A stretch of 64,000 nucleotides of DNA from Sediminibacterium soli. Its GTDB lineage: Bacteria; Bacteroidota; Bacteroidia; Chitinophagales; Chitinophagaceae. Location: the NCBI RefSeq assembly GCF_009939225.1, contig NZ_JAACJR010000006.1, forward strand, positions 310,001 through 374,000. Direction: 5' to 3'. Shown piece by piece: positions 53,245-61,489 of the stretch; position 1 is the first letter of the stretch, and every line of letters starts with the position of its first letter. Both the position numbers and the translations under genes were made by a program. The notes under the pieces were generated by a model. The model did no database searches and was not told the origin of the DNA. It saw nothing but the letters and a program-made list of their open reading frames with translations.

Positions 53245-54210
53245 TTAACCGATCATAACCCCATGCGCATTGATCCTGAGCCAGAGGTTCCAGTTGTGGG
53301 TGGCTATCTGCTCTATGAAACACTGCGTACGGTAATTGGTTTTTCGCAATATGGGATCCCTGTGTGTGCTCAGCCAGTTATGCCTTGCGGTCACGTAGTT
53401 TTCTGTCCATTCTTTTTCATCACCGCCGTTCGAAGGCACCGGTGTGCTGAATCTTTTGCGCAGAAAGGAGAGTATGGTGCCCGAATGGATAAAACTGTCG
53501 TAGATCACCAGCATGCTCAGCGGTAAGGCAAAGCCGTTTGCCGAAAACCAGGCAAAAGCCGGCTGGTAATACTTGCTGTCGAAGAAAGCATCCTGCGTGG
53601 TCTTCATCAGCGGATCTTCTTTACCGGCTTTTTTCAGCAGATCGCGAAAGGGTTCGTTTTTTTCGAGACTGGGTTTTTGACCGATGCGCGGCAGGTAGGT
53701 TTTCATTTCGGATGCAAAGCGGCCGTTATTATCGATGTATTCCCCCACCAGTTCTTTCAGGTGACCAAACTCTGTTGTCTGCGACCTGCCATAGGTGATC
53801 TGCCGTATCCTTGTTCCGGTATCGGGGTCTGAATAGTCTGCAAAAATGCTGAGCTGTGCATAGTCGCCTTCTCCGCTGCCGGTTTCAAACACATTCACCA
53901 CCTGTTCTATTTTCTTTTTGACGGAAGGGGTGATGGGTATCTTTTCGAGGATGCCATTGTCTGTTACGGCAAGCTGGCTGTCCTGGTCGTCTGCAGGTTC
54001 TTCGAGTATGTTCAGCGCACCGCCCCAGTAGAAATAGTTGTCACGATCGCGGTACCATTTACCGAGGGAGGGGTTGGGAGTATTCAGCACTTCTTCGCCC
54101 TCGAAAACAAAGTTCTCGTTAACGGTGCCTGCAATATTTTTCGGGTCGGGCAGGTAAGCGGGAACGCTTTTGCGTTTGTTGAGCTTTTTGGCTTTGACGA
54201 TGAGTTTCAT
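53245..54210 (-). CDS. Chitosanase (GH46)-like protein with the same SH3-like N-terminal module
   Basis: 321 residues, no signal peptide. Residues 10-66 (LNKRKSVPAYL... ending WYRDRDNYFYWGGAL) match the protease module. From about 95 the protein reads like a lysozyme-fold chitosanase: VVNVFETGSGEGDY (Glu109 as likely acid), ITYGRSQTTEFGHLKELV, QDAFFDSKYYQPAFAWF, IYDSFIHSG, and RHNWLSTHRDPILRKTNYR. The substrate may be chitosan or another amino sugar polymer such as peptidoglycan. GH46 assignment is from motif memory and should be tested. Between the membrane gene and the protease gene, with gaps of only two to three bases. Confidence 0.7.
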   Translation of the reverse strand: MKLIVKAKKLNKRKSVPAYLPDPKNIAGTVNENFVFEGEEVLNTPNPSLGKWYRDRDNYFYWGGALNILEEPADDQDSQLAVTDNGILEKIPITPSVKKKIEQVVNVFETGSGEGDYAQLSIFADYSDPDTGTRIRQITYGRSQTTEFGHLKELVGEYIDNNGRFASEMKTYLPRIGQKPSLEKNEPFRDLLKKAGKEDPLMKTTQDAFFDSKYYQPAFAWFSANGFALPLSMLVIYDSFIHSGTILSFLRKRFSTPVPSNGGDEKEWTENYVTARHNWLSTHRDPILRKTNYRTQCFIEQIATHNWNLWLRINAHGVMIG

Positions 54211-54213
54211 GGG

Positions 54214-55446
54214 TTATCCTACGGCCTCCTCTCCGGGTTGTGTGTTTACGGTAACGGTAACAGGCGCCGGTGTGGGCGACGCGGTGTTTGCGGCAGGTTC
54301 TTTTTTCGCAGCGCCTTTAACACGCATCAGTTTACTCAGCAGGTCGAACCAGAATGGCGCGCCCAGCGATATCGCCAGCGCGGTGATCAGCCAGCCTATA
54401 AAATTGGCCAGGGATGCATCGGGCAACCAGAAAAAGAAAATATGCAGCAGGGCAGGGTGCTGGCAGTTGTAGCCAAGCCCGATGACGTTGTTGATGTTCT
54501 TGATGTCTTTGTCAACAAAGTTTTTTGCTTCGCCCAGCAGGGAGTCTGTGCGCTGCCTGCCCTGCTCGAACGAGACCAGCTGCAAACGGTAGGCAGCGCC
54601 CGTGTCTCCTTTTTCTTTCATAGACTGGATACGCGCGCCGAGTTGCTGGTTGTGTTCGAGGTAAGTTTGTGCGTTTTGCACCAGTTGTTCGCGGAGCTTG
54701 GGATCGCGCGCGAGTTTTTGGGCGATGGAGATGCTGTCCACATTGAATGCAACGGCAAGGAACATGCCTATGCCAAACAGGATCACCTGCACATACCGTT
54801 TGTACCAGTCGGTTGCGCGCTCCATGGTTTCGTCAAACCATTTTTCGAGCTGCGACCGGAAAGCGGCCAGGTCGTTGCCAGCCTCTGCGAGCACAGAGCG
54901 CAGAAAGAGCTGTGTATCGGCGTTGATGTCTTTCTCCCTGGTATCCTGCCTGTTTTCACGGAACGCTTCTATTGCGGGATTGGCGGTATCAGTGGATACG
55001 GGATCCAGCCGCAGCATACCGTTCCTGACCGATTCCCTGATCTTTTCGATATCGGGCGGAACGCCGTTCGTGTCAACGCCGTTCAGCAGGTCGATGATGA
55101 TCTTGGAAAAATTGGAACGATCTATATAGGCGGGTTTGCTGAACCAGTTGTCCTCTGCCAGGTACTTCATCAGCGGGTGCCCGTAAAACCTCGAGGCGAA
55201 TTTTTTATTCCGCAAACGGTTTACCCGGAAGATCATCTGCCAGAAGCCGCGGAGCCTGTCGAGGTAAGGCACGCCGGTAGTGGATTTTCCGTCTTCCAGC
55301 ATCCGCAGGACTGCCTTCTCGAGTATCTTGGAACGGAATGCCAACTGGGTGGCAATGATCTCCTGGATGATACTGGCCAGCAGGCTGTACAGGAGATAAA
55401 TGAATACGAGCCCGATAACAATATCAAGCGCTACGTTATTGAACAT
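54214..55446 (-). CDS. Multi-pass membrane protein, first gene of the cassette
   Basis: 410 residues from the ATG at 55446. N-terminal helix (about 5-27, ALDIVIGLVFIYLLYSLLAS), a long soluble part, helices at about 218-236 (VILFGIGMFLAVAFNV) and 330-375, and a Pro/Ala/Thr-rich C-tail. Type is known from many Bacteroidetes as an uncharacterised family with no assigned role. The soluble loop (about 240-330) is helical with Gln/Glu-rich pattern. It ends three bases before the GH46-like start, so the four genes form one transcription unit. Confidence 0.7.
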   Translation of the reverse strand: MFNNVALDIVIGLVFIYLLYSLLASIIQEIIATQLAFRSKILEKAVLRMLEDGKSTTGVPYLDRLRGFWQMIFRVNRLRNKKFASRFYGHPLMKYLAEDNWFSKPAYIDRSNFSKIIIDLLNGVDTNGVPPDIEKIRESVRNGMLRLDPVSTDTANPAIEAFRENRQDTREKDINADTQLFLRSVLAEAGNDLAAFRSQLEKWFDETMERATDWYKRYVQVILFGIGMFLAVAFNVDSISIAQKLARDPKLREQLVQNAQTYLEHNQQLGARIQSMKEKGDTGAAYRLQLVSFEQGRQRTDSLLGEAKNFVDKDIKNINNVIGLGYNCQHPALLHIFFFWLPDASLANFIGWLITALAISLGAPFWFDLLSKLMRVKGAAKKEPAANTASPTPAPVTVTVNTQPGEEAVG

Positions 55447-55801
55447 ACGTAAAGGTTTGCGCCTACTCTGAAATCCCGTTTTCGGCATCCCGGTATGAGC
55501 ATGCATGCTCAGCATGAAACATCAGCAATAAGAGGGGGAGGCAGGATGGCGATGAAACCGGCAGGGTTTCCCTGAGGGGAGAGCGCATCGATACCGAACA
55601 GCCGAACTAAAAATACCTCGCCGTTTTCAGAAATCCAAGCATGCGGCAAAAACAGCAGGAAGCAAGCCAATAAACAGGTTTTCCACAGAGGTGAATATCT
55701 CTAAAAAAATAGCCGTTTACAGAGGAGATTTTGTTGTTGGATTGGATTATTGTTTATATTAGCCATGCTAAAATCATCTATACACATTAAATTCAACAAA
55801 G
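55447..55801 (+). promoter_or_regulatory. Non-coding interval with a likely promoter for the SWIB gene
   Basis: No gene seen. TTG at 55731-55733, then 21 bases, then TATATTAG (55755-55762), one base off TAnnTTTG. This probably drives the SWIB gene at 55802. The cassette promoter should lie at the left end, but I see no clear element there. Confidence 0.45.
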
Positions 55802-56212
55802 ATGGCAAAGTCAAAACCGGCGAAGAAAGCCGCCAAAAAAGCAGCTCCCAAAAAGGCCGCTCCCAAGAAAGCAGTAAAAAAAGCAGCCCCTAAGAAAGCC
55901 GCCAAAAAAGCAGCTCCTAAAAAAGCCGTTAAGAAAGCCGCACCCAAAAAAGCCAAAGTAAAACGCAAACCTAACGCCGCTTTCATGGCGCCCCTCACAC
56001 CCAGCGCTACACTTGCTGAGGTAATTGGCAGCAAACCGCTGGCAAGAACAGAAGTGGTTAAGAAAATCTGGGAGTACATCAAAAAGAACAAATTACAGGA
56101 CGCGAAGAACAGACGCATGATCAATGCCGATGCAAAACTGAAACCTTTGTTCGGTAAAGCACAGATCTCTATGTTCGACCTCACCAAGATCGTGAGCGCC
56201 AACCTGAAATAG
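55802..56212 (+). CDS. SWIB-domain protein with histone-H1-like Lys/Ala-rich tail
   Basis: 136 residues. Residues 1-58 are repeats of the KKAAPKKA type (histone H1-like, highly basic). Residues about 60-136 form a SWIB/MDM2-type domain: FMAPLTPSATLAEVIGSKPL, IWEYIKKNKLQDAKNRRMI and FGKAQISMFDLTKIV. In eukaryotes SWIB belongs to SWI/SNF remodellers; bacterial copies (Chlamydiae, Bacteroidetes) are thought to bind DNA and help compact or open the nucleoid. The tail is built from direct DNA repeats (AAAAAGCAGCTCC/AAGAAAGCC), so its length may vary between strains. Confidence 0.9.
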   Translation: MAKSKPAKKAAKKAAPKKAAPKKAVKKAAPKKAAKKAAPKKAVKKAAPKKAKVKRKPNAAFMAPLTPSATLAEVIGSKPLARTEVVKKIWEYIKKNKLQDAKNRRMINADAKLKPLFGKAQISMFDLTKIVSANLK

Positions 56213-56236
56213 TACCACTGTTCAGTTACAAGATTA

Positions 56237-56266
56237 AAACCCTGAAGCATGCTTCAGGGTTTTTCT
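56237..56266 (+). terminator. Terminator between the SWIB gene and the convergent small gene
   Basis: The perfect 26-base palindrome AAACCCTGAAGCA followed by its reverse complement, then TTTTC. It can act on both strands. Confidence 0.85.
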
Positions 56267-56271
56267 TTTTC

Positions 56272-56490
56272 TTATTTGATCGGCTGCTTCGCCGGTTTGG
56301 GCAATAGTTTTCTTCTTCTGCCCTTGGCCACTATCTGCGTCTGGAGATCCGCATCGTAGGGATGCGAGATGGCATGCGCAGCATCGGGGTTACCCAGTCC
56401 TGTAGCAGGACCGCCTTTGGCACCGATATCTTCCTGCATATCCATGTTTTCCGACGCAAATCCTTTGGTATCTGTTTTTTTACTTGGCAT
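56272..56490 (-). CDS. Small hypothetical protein, Gly/Lys-rich
   Basis: 72 residues from the ATG at 56490 (MPSKKTDTKGFASENMDMQED). Sequence has MDMQEDIGAKGGPATGLGNPDAAHAI and a basic end (AKGRRRKLLPKP). It resembles short stress-type proteins with K-G-G patterns but I do not recognise it. It is convergent with the SWIB gene, and the shared terminator between them supports it as a real gene. No signal peptide. Confidence 0.55.
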   Translation of the reverse strand: MPSKKTDTKGFASENMDMQEDIGAKGGPATGLGNPDAAHAISHPYDADLQTQIVAKGRRRKLLPKPAKQPIK

Positions 56491-56927
56491 ATACGATTGT
56501 TTTGATGAAGTATACCAGTGATGCCGCATAAAACATGCCATGCCCCGCCGGTGCAGGAGGGGATTTTTTTCCCTAAAAAGGAACCGCGGGACAGATAACG
56601 GGGTTTGTTATTTTGGAATGGGGGATTGGGGAATTTTGGAATTGAAAGAAGCAGAATCTCTTTCATTAGCCGGTTGACTTTGCGCCAATGGCTCTACGGG
56701 TAACAAATTCGGTGTTTTGTGCCGGTAAAACCGTGTTTCTCACGGGGCAGAAACCCGCCGGGTTCAGTAAATTGTCTGTATCGGCGCGCCGGGCAGACAA
56801 TAAACAGGCCCTGAAAGCCGTTCTATAGAAGGATTACCGGGTTCTGCTGCCGGAATTTGCGGAATTTCTGTAGGCTCAGTAGTTTTGATAACAGGTAAGG
56901 CATTTTCAGGTTTTAAAAGAACAAGCA
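56491..56927 (+). promoter_or_regulatory. Non-coding interval with a promoter for the NarL-type regulator
   Basis: No gene. Contains a family B single arm (56609-56644). TTTG at 56856-56859, then 20 bases, then TAGTTTTG (56880-56887): a nearly ideal -33/-7 pair, with 40 bases to the ATG at 56928. Otherwise I see nothing. Confidence 0.65.
56609..56644 (+). repeat. Intergenic word repeat, family B copy 2 (single arm)
   Basis: TTATTTTGGAATGGGGGATT followed by GGGGAATTTTGGAATTG, sharing words with 50107-50192 and 60553-60583. No complementary arm is seen. Confidence 0.5.
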
Positions 56928-57554
56928 ATGCGTATTTTGATTGCAGACGATCATACCCTGATCAGGGAAGGGTTGCGGAAAATTTTGGTTGAGTCGTTTC
57001 CATTTGCGGAAGTGTATGATGTGGCGGATTCGGCCGATCTGCTGAAAAAAGCGATCAACGAAAAATGGGATATCATTATTTCCGATATCAGCATGCCCGG
57101 GTATTCCGGCATCGAAATATTAAAGCAGATCAAAGAGCATGCGCCGCAGACACCGGTGCTCATGCTGAGCATGCATGCCCCCGAGCAGTACGCAGTACGC
57201 TCCCTGAAAGCCGGGGCTTCGGGTTATCTTACCAAGGAAAGTGCGCCCTATGAACTGGTAAAAGCCGTTCAGCAGATACTCAGCGGCCGCAAATACATCA
57301 CCAGCGAGGTAGCCGAGGTGTTGGCGGGCTCTATCGAACAGAACAATTCACAGGCGCCGCACGAACAGTTGTCAGACCGCGAATTCGAGGTGTTCAAGAT
57401 GATCGTCAACGGCAAGAGTATTTCAGCCATCGGCGAAATATTATCGCTTAACGTAAACACAATCAGTACTTACCGTTCCCGCATAATGGAGAAAATGCAC
57501 CTGCAGAATAACGCAGACCTGGTGAAATATGCCATTATGAACAACATTATTTAG
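56928..57554 (+). CDS. NarL/FixJ family response regulator
   Basis: 208 residues. Receiver domain with phosphate acceptor Asp53 (DIIISDISMPG), plus conserved Asp7/Asp8 and Lys in YLTKESAP. C-terminal LuxR-type HTH (about 145-200, LSDREFEVFKMIVNGKSISAIGEIL, then STYRSRIMEKM). It is an orphan: no kinase gene is next to it. A good promoter (TTTG-20-TAGTTTTG) precedes it. Confidence 0.93.
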   Translation: MRILIADDHTLIREGLRKILVESFPFAEVYDVADSADLLKKAINEKWDIIISDISMPGYSGIEILKQIKEHAPQTPVLMLSMHAPEQYAVRSLKAGASGYLTKESAPYELVKAVQQILSGRKYITSEVAEVLAGSIEQNNSQAPHEQLSDREFEVFKMIVNGKSISAIGEILSLNVNTISTYRSRIMEKMHLQNNADLVKYAIMNNII

Positions 57555-57907
57555 CGGGTTTTTGCGGGCCACTACACGGTAGATAAAATACTACAGAAAC
57601 AGAGAGGGAATTCTATCGGCTGTTGCCCCCCTTTCAGGTTATTTTTACATTACCAATTGCCGGATAAGCTGAGTGAAGGGGCGCCCTTACATGTGGTGCA
57701 TTTTTTTCATCTTATATCCATTGGAGACGACCTTGATAATTCCCCCCCGGGATCTGTCAGTGTGCATGGTATTGACCAGTAATTGGGGAACGGTTCCGGT
57801 TGCCCTGGCGGGTAGGTGTAACGTAATTGTTGGCTGCCGGCGGTATGACTGAAGCTGTTGCTGCGATGTGATAACACATCCAAATCACATATACTGTTTC
57901 GCTAACT
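57555..57907 (+). other. Non-coding interval between two response regulator genes
   Basis: I see no gene, strong hairpin, repeat word or exact TAnnTTTG here. It must hold the promoter of the receiver-only gene if that is not cotranscribed. Confidence 0.35.
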
Positions 57908-58303
57908 ATGAACACTGAAGGTCTCAAGGTTTTACTGGTAGATGATACCCAGATTGTACTCGAACATCTGGCAGGACTGATGTCCGCCCTGCAACAGGTA
58001 AGCCAGACCAAAGCCGTAACGAATGCCGAAGAAGGTCTTGCCCTGCTCCGCGATTTTGAACCCGATGTGCTGATACTCGATATCAATATGCCGGGTATGA
58101 GCGGTGTCGAAATGCTCCGCCGCATGTCGCTGAGCCAGCCCACAGGCGCCGTGGTGGTAATGCTCACCAACAACACGTTTGCCGGTTACCGCGACGAATG
58201 TATGCGGCTCGGCGCCGATTTCTTCCTGGATAAATCCCGCGATTTTCAGATGATACCCGGTATCATCGACGATGTATACCAGGGAAGAATGGTGCAGCTA
58301 TAG
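57908..58303 (+). CDS. Receiver-only response regulator (CheY-like)
   Basis: 131 residues with a single receiver domain: acidic pair Asp12/Asp13 in LLVDDTQIV, acceptor Asp58 in VLILDINMPGMSG, Lys near the end (FLDKSRDF). No output domain, so it acts by protein contact. Orphan, 353 bases after the NarL-type gene; no kinase nearby. Function cannot be told. Confidence 0.88.
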   Translation: MNTEGLKVLLVDDTQIVLEHLAGLMSALQQVSQTKAVTNAEEGLALLRDFEPDVLILDINMPGMSGVEMLRRMSLSQPTGAVVVMLTNNTFAGYRDECMRLGADFFLDKSRDFQMIPGIIDDVYQGRMVQL

Positions 58304-58389
58304 CATTTGTTCCTTCAATAATTCCCTAAACATTATTCAGGATCCGTCCGGGCGACAGCGTTAAGATTGTCCTTTATATACTCACCCGT

Positions 58390-59127
58390 TTATATCCCCA
58401 GCACCTGTTTTAACCGAACATACCCCGATTTGCTGACCGGCAGTTTCATGCCAACGCTCAGCACGGCCAGGTAACTGTCTTTTTCATAAGGCTCGATGCG
58501 TGAGATAAGCTGGATATTGATCAGGTATGACCGGTGTATCCTGACAAAATTCTGCGGGTCGAGCGCCTGTTCGAAATAGGCCATGGTTTTGTTCTTAAGG
58601 AAATAGCCTTCGGCCGTTACGATCTTTACATAATCATCCGCCGCTTCGAGGTAATGGATACCTGCTGCGGGTATGATCTTGATTTTGCCATTGTCTTTCA
58701 GAACGATCCTGCCGGGATGGTGCGGCGTGAGTCCGGGTGCATTGATGAGTTGCCGGGTATGCTCCCTTTGTTCCTGCGGGTTCTGCTGCCGCCATTTCTG
58801 GATGGCTTTGTCAAACCGCTCCTTGCTGAACGGTTTCAGCAGGTAATCCACCGCATGCGATTCAAATGCCCTGATGGCATATTCTTCGAAAGCCGTGGTA
58901 AAAATAACCGCCGGTGGCTGCTCTATGAGTTCCAGCATTTCAAAACCGGTGATCTTGGGCATCTGTATGTCCAGGAACACCAGATCGGGTTGGTGCTGCT
59001 GTATGGCTTTTACGCCTTCAAAACCATCGGCGCATTCCTGTACGATGTCGATATCCGGGTACTGCTGCAGGTATTCGCGTACGATGCCTCTTGCCAGCGA
59101 TTCGTCGTCAATGATGATTGCCTTCAT
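58390..59127 (-). CDS. LytTR family response regulator
   Basis: 245 residues. Receiver 1-120 with acceptor Asp53 (LVFLDIQMPKITGFE) and Lys in LLKPFSKE; LytTR DNA-binding domain about 140-245 (HYLEAADDYVKIV, NFVRIHRSYLINI). It starts 20 bases inside the end of the LytS-type kinase gene, so the pair is cotranslated. It should regulate a few genes, probably for envelope stress given its neighbours. Confidence 0.95.
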   Translation of the reverse strand: MKAIIIDDESLARGIVREYLQQYPDIDIVQECADGFEGVKAIQQHQPDLVFLDIQMPKITGFEMLELIEQPPAVIFTTAFEEYAIRAFESHAVDYLLKPFSKERFDKAIQKWRQQNPQEQREHTRQLINAPGLTPHHPGRIVLKDNGKIKIIPAAGIHYLEAADDYVKIVTAEGYFLKNKTMAYFEQALDPQNFVRIHRSYLINIQLISRIEPYEKDSYLAVLSVGMKLPVSKSGYVRLKQVLGI

Positions 59128-60166
59128 ACTGGTATTGTGGTATCACAAGTGTGGTGGTAAAAATGCCCTGTTGCCTGCCCGTATGCAGCAGATCGTGCCT
59201 GGCAAACAACAGGAATAGTCTTCTTTGTATCGATGCCAGTCCAAAACCGGTGCCCTGCGTGCTCACCGCCGTTTCTTCGTCAAACGGGTTGCTGATGCTG
59301 ATCTGCAGTTGCCCTTCGCGTTGCTCCGCATGAATGGTGATCATCACATCGCCGGTTGTATCGTACAGACCGAACTTGATGGCGTTCTCCACTACGGGTT
59401 GCAGCAGAAGGGCGGGTATATGCAGTGATTCTGTTTGGGCAGACACCCGTATATCTGTCTGCAGCCTGTGGCCAAACCTCACTTTCTCGATATCGAGGTA
59501 CAGCGCCAGGTGCCGCAGTTCCTCTTTCAGGGTCATGGCCTGCTGCTCGTCGCGTTTTAAGGTGCCACGCAGGAAATCGGAGAGCTGGTGAATCATATGC
59601 CGCGCTTTTTCCGGCTGGCTGCCCGCCAGCGCACTGATGGAGTTGAGACTGTTGAACAGAAAATGCGGCTGCAGTTGCTGCCGCAGTTTGAACAGTTCCG
59701 CATCTTTTGTCATTTTCTCCGCTTCTTCTTTGCGTTTGTTGGCCTCCTGCTGTTCCTGCAGCGTATACCAGAGAATGCTCATCACCGCCATGGCCCCGAG
59801 CATCAGAAAACCGATCACAAAGCGGATGGTGCTGGAGTTGTTCAGCAATGCCAGGTAAAGTTCATCCGCGCCAAACAGCAGCTTCAGCATGGTTTTGGTG
59901 ATAAATAACCACAGAGCACTCAGCACCAGTCCCATGATCAGTATATACCAGTACCGCTCGCGCTGCGGCAGGTAATATTTCATGTTGTTGGCCACCAGCA
60001 GACAGCCGGCCGCCAGGAGAATATTGCAGAGTATCGCCTCTGTAAAACCCTGCAGCAGCCCGGCGCCGTAGCTATGCACCACCCAGGCATGCACGATGAT
60101 CCAAACGATCCACCATCCCGCAAATGCGAGCCGGAACCTGTTTCCTTTGGTAATCGAGTGCATCAT
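59108..60166 (-). CDS. LytS-type sensor histidine kinase (His_kinase PF06580)
   Basis: 352 residues. Four membrane helices (about 12-135), a short coiled coil (139-160), then the kinase core: phospho-acceptor His168 in QLQPHFLFNSLNSISALA, ILLQPVVENAIKFG (N box) and GTGFGLASIQRRL (G box). No extracellular sensor domain, so it senses through its helices or through the LiaF-like membrane protein encoded upstream. Overlaps the regulator gene by 20 bases. Confidence 0.93.
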   Translation of the reverse strand: MMHSITKGNRFRLAFAGWWIVWIIVHAWVVHSYGAGLLQGFTEAILCNILLAAGCLLVANNMKYYLPQRERYWYILIMGLVLSALWLFITKTMLKLLFGADELYLALLNNSSTIRFVIGFLMLGAMAVMSILWYTLQEQQEANKRKEEAEKMTKDAELFKLRQQLQPHFLFNSLNSISALAGSQPEKARHMIHQLSDFLRGTLKRDEQQAMTLKEELRHLALYLDIEKVRFGHRLQTDIRVSAQTESLHIPALLLQPVVENAIKFGLYDTTGDVMITIHAEQREGQLQISISNPFDEETAVSTQGTGFGLASIQRRLFLLFARHDLLHTGRQQGIFTTTLVIPQYQYEGNHH

Positions 60167-60167
60167 A

Positions 60168-60527
60168 TCAGATAGACTGCAGGAACTGCTCCGTACAGTG
60201 TTCCAGCAAATATCTTGCTTTTAGCTGTACGGTATGCTGGTAGTCGCCGCCGTCGCGCTCCTCCCTGATCTTCGAATACACTTCAGCGCCATCGGTTAGC
60301 TGTTCCAGTTTATGCAGTTCGGTTACATTGATGAATTTCCACTGCACCGGCCGCTCTGCTTCGTTCAAAAAATGATCCTGCTCCCGCTCGCCTGTCAGCT
60401 GTGCCTTGTGAAAAGCATGCAGCTCGTCTTCGGCATAGATCAGCCGCAGTTGTTCGTCGAACTGGGGTGTATGATCGCCATCGCCGCAAAGGATGCGATA
60501 AACAAGTTTTGCCAGGTACCAGTTCAT
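60168..60527 (-). CDS. DUF4288 domain protein
   Basis: 119 residues from the ATG at 60527. MNWYLAKLVYRILCGDG at the start, then QFDEQLRLIYAEDELHAFHKA, matches DUF4288 (usual start W-Y-x-A-x-L-V-Y). Cytoplasmic, function unknown. Its stop lies one base before the kinase gene start, so it is in the same operon. Confidence 0.75.
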   Translation of the reverse strand: MNWYLAKLVYRILCGDGDHTPQFDEQLRLIYAEDELHAFHKAQLTGEREQDHFLNEAERPVQWKFINVTELHKLEQLTDGAEVYSKIREERDGGDYQHTVQLKARYLLEHCTEQFLQSI

Positions 60528-60552
60528 AAGATGGGCTTTTGGGAGGGATTGG

Positions 60553-60583
60553 TAATTTTGGAATTTTGAAATTGGGGATTGTG
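60553..60583 (+). repeat. Intergenic word repeat, family B copy 3 (single arm)
   Basis: TAATTTTGGAATTTTGAAAT followed by TGGGGATTGTG, upstream of the DUF4288 gene. Shares words with 50107-50192. Confidence 0.5.
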
Positions 60584-60600
60584 GGCCGTTGCCACTATGC

Positions 60601-61389
60601 TCAATAGCTTTTGATTTCAATGCCACCGAATATGGTCACGCCTTTGACGATCAGCACTTTTTTCGGGTCGAAATTGCCTGCCTGCGCCTGTCGTTTGTCT
60701 TCCACACCGGCAAAAATGGCCACGGCCTCCGCCGTGCGTATTTCCCAGTGCGGGGGAACCACCAGTTTGGTGCCGCCAAACATCTGGAATATTTCAAGCA
60801 CCACCGGGCCCTGTATATCGGCCTGGCTCAGAATGAGCTCGGCACCGCCCATAAAACACACGATATCGCCGCCACGGAAATTTTTAGAGGTAACCACTTT
60901 TTTCACGCCTGAAAAAATAGAAACGCTGTCTACCCTGTCCAATGAAGAAGCCTCGTCAAAATACTGCGCGTGTTCTGCTTCGGCCGCGGGCATCGGGGTA
61001 ACGGGTGGCGCGTCGGAAACAAAATCGTCACTGGTGTCGTTTTTCCGGTAATACCATTTTCTTCTTGGCCGGAACAGGAACAGCAGTCCCACGGCTATGA
61101 TCATAACGGGAAAGAAATAGGGCCTGAAATTGATCGTATCAACAATGTAATCGGACAGAAAAAAGGCACCCACACCCATCAATATCAGCCAGGCCGGATT
61201 ACGGAAACCATGCCTGATGCCGATCACCAGCCCGATAACGATGCAGAGCATGGGCCAGGTAAACAACCAGTAGGGAAGCCCCAGGTTCATTTTTTCCAGC
61301 AGCAGACCCACACCTGCGATCAGGAAAATAAAACCCGTCCAGAACCTGTCCTGCGGGTGGTTGTTCCTGTACTGTCTGTTTCTTGCCAT
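60601..61389 (-). CDS. LiaF-like membrane protein, first gene of the envelope-stress operon
   Basis: 262 residues. Four membrane helices (about 17-105), then a soluble beta-rich C-terminal LiaF-type domain (VSIFSGVKKVVTSKNFRGGD, FMGGAELILSQADI, FQMFGGTKLVVPPHW, VTIFGGIEIK). LiaF proteins inhibit a kinase until cell-wall stress; here a LytS-type kinase lies three genes on, so the same logic is likely. TAGTTTTG is 17 bases before the start codon. Confidence 0.85.
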   Translation of the reverse strand: MARNRQYRNNHPQDRFWTGFIFLIAGVGLLLEKMNLGLPYWLFTWPMLCIVIGLVIGIRHGFRNPAWLILMGVGAFFLSDYIVDTINFRPYFFPVMIIAVGLLFLFRPRRKWYYRKNDTSDDFVSDAPPVTPMPAAEAEHAQYFDEASSLDRVDSVSIFSGVKKVVTSKNFRGGDIVCFMGGAELILSQADIQGPVVLEIFQMFGGTKLVVPPHWEIRTAEAVAIFAGVEDKRQAQAGNFDPKKVLIVKGVTIFGGIEIKSY

Positions 61390-61406
61390 ATCCTTTAATT
61401 TGACAC

Positions 61407-61414
61407 CAAAACTA
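61407..61414 (-). promoter_or_regulatory. -7 promoter element of the LiaF-DUF4288-kinase-regulator operon
   Basis: Minus strand TAGTTTTG, a full TAnnTTTG match, 17 bases from the ATG at 61389. Confidence 0.5.
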
Positions 61415-61489
61415 TTTCGGGAAAGCGCAGAAAAAAAACACTGTTAGGCCACCGTGGTCAAACAGGCGGTCAATGGCGGAAAAAAGGCG

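Noticed and set aside
49986..55446. The cassette as a genomic island integrated at tRNA-Leu.
   Set aside because: The cassette lies on the 5' side of the tRNA, I see no copy of the tRNA 3' end, and no integrase is present.
55802..55975. The Lys/Ala repeats as a CRISPR-like or satellite array.
   Set aside because: They are in frame, code for a basic H1-like tail, and vary in unit length as coding repeats do.
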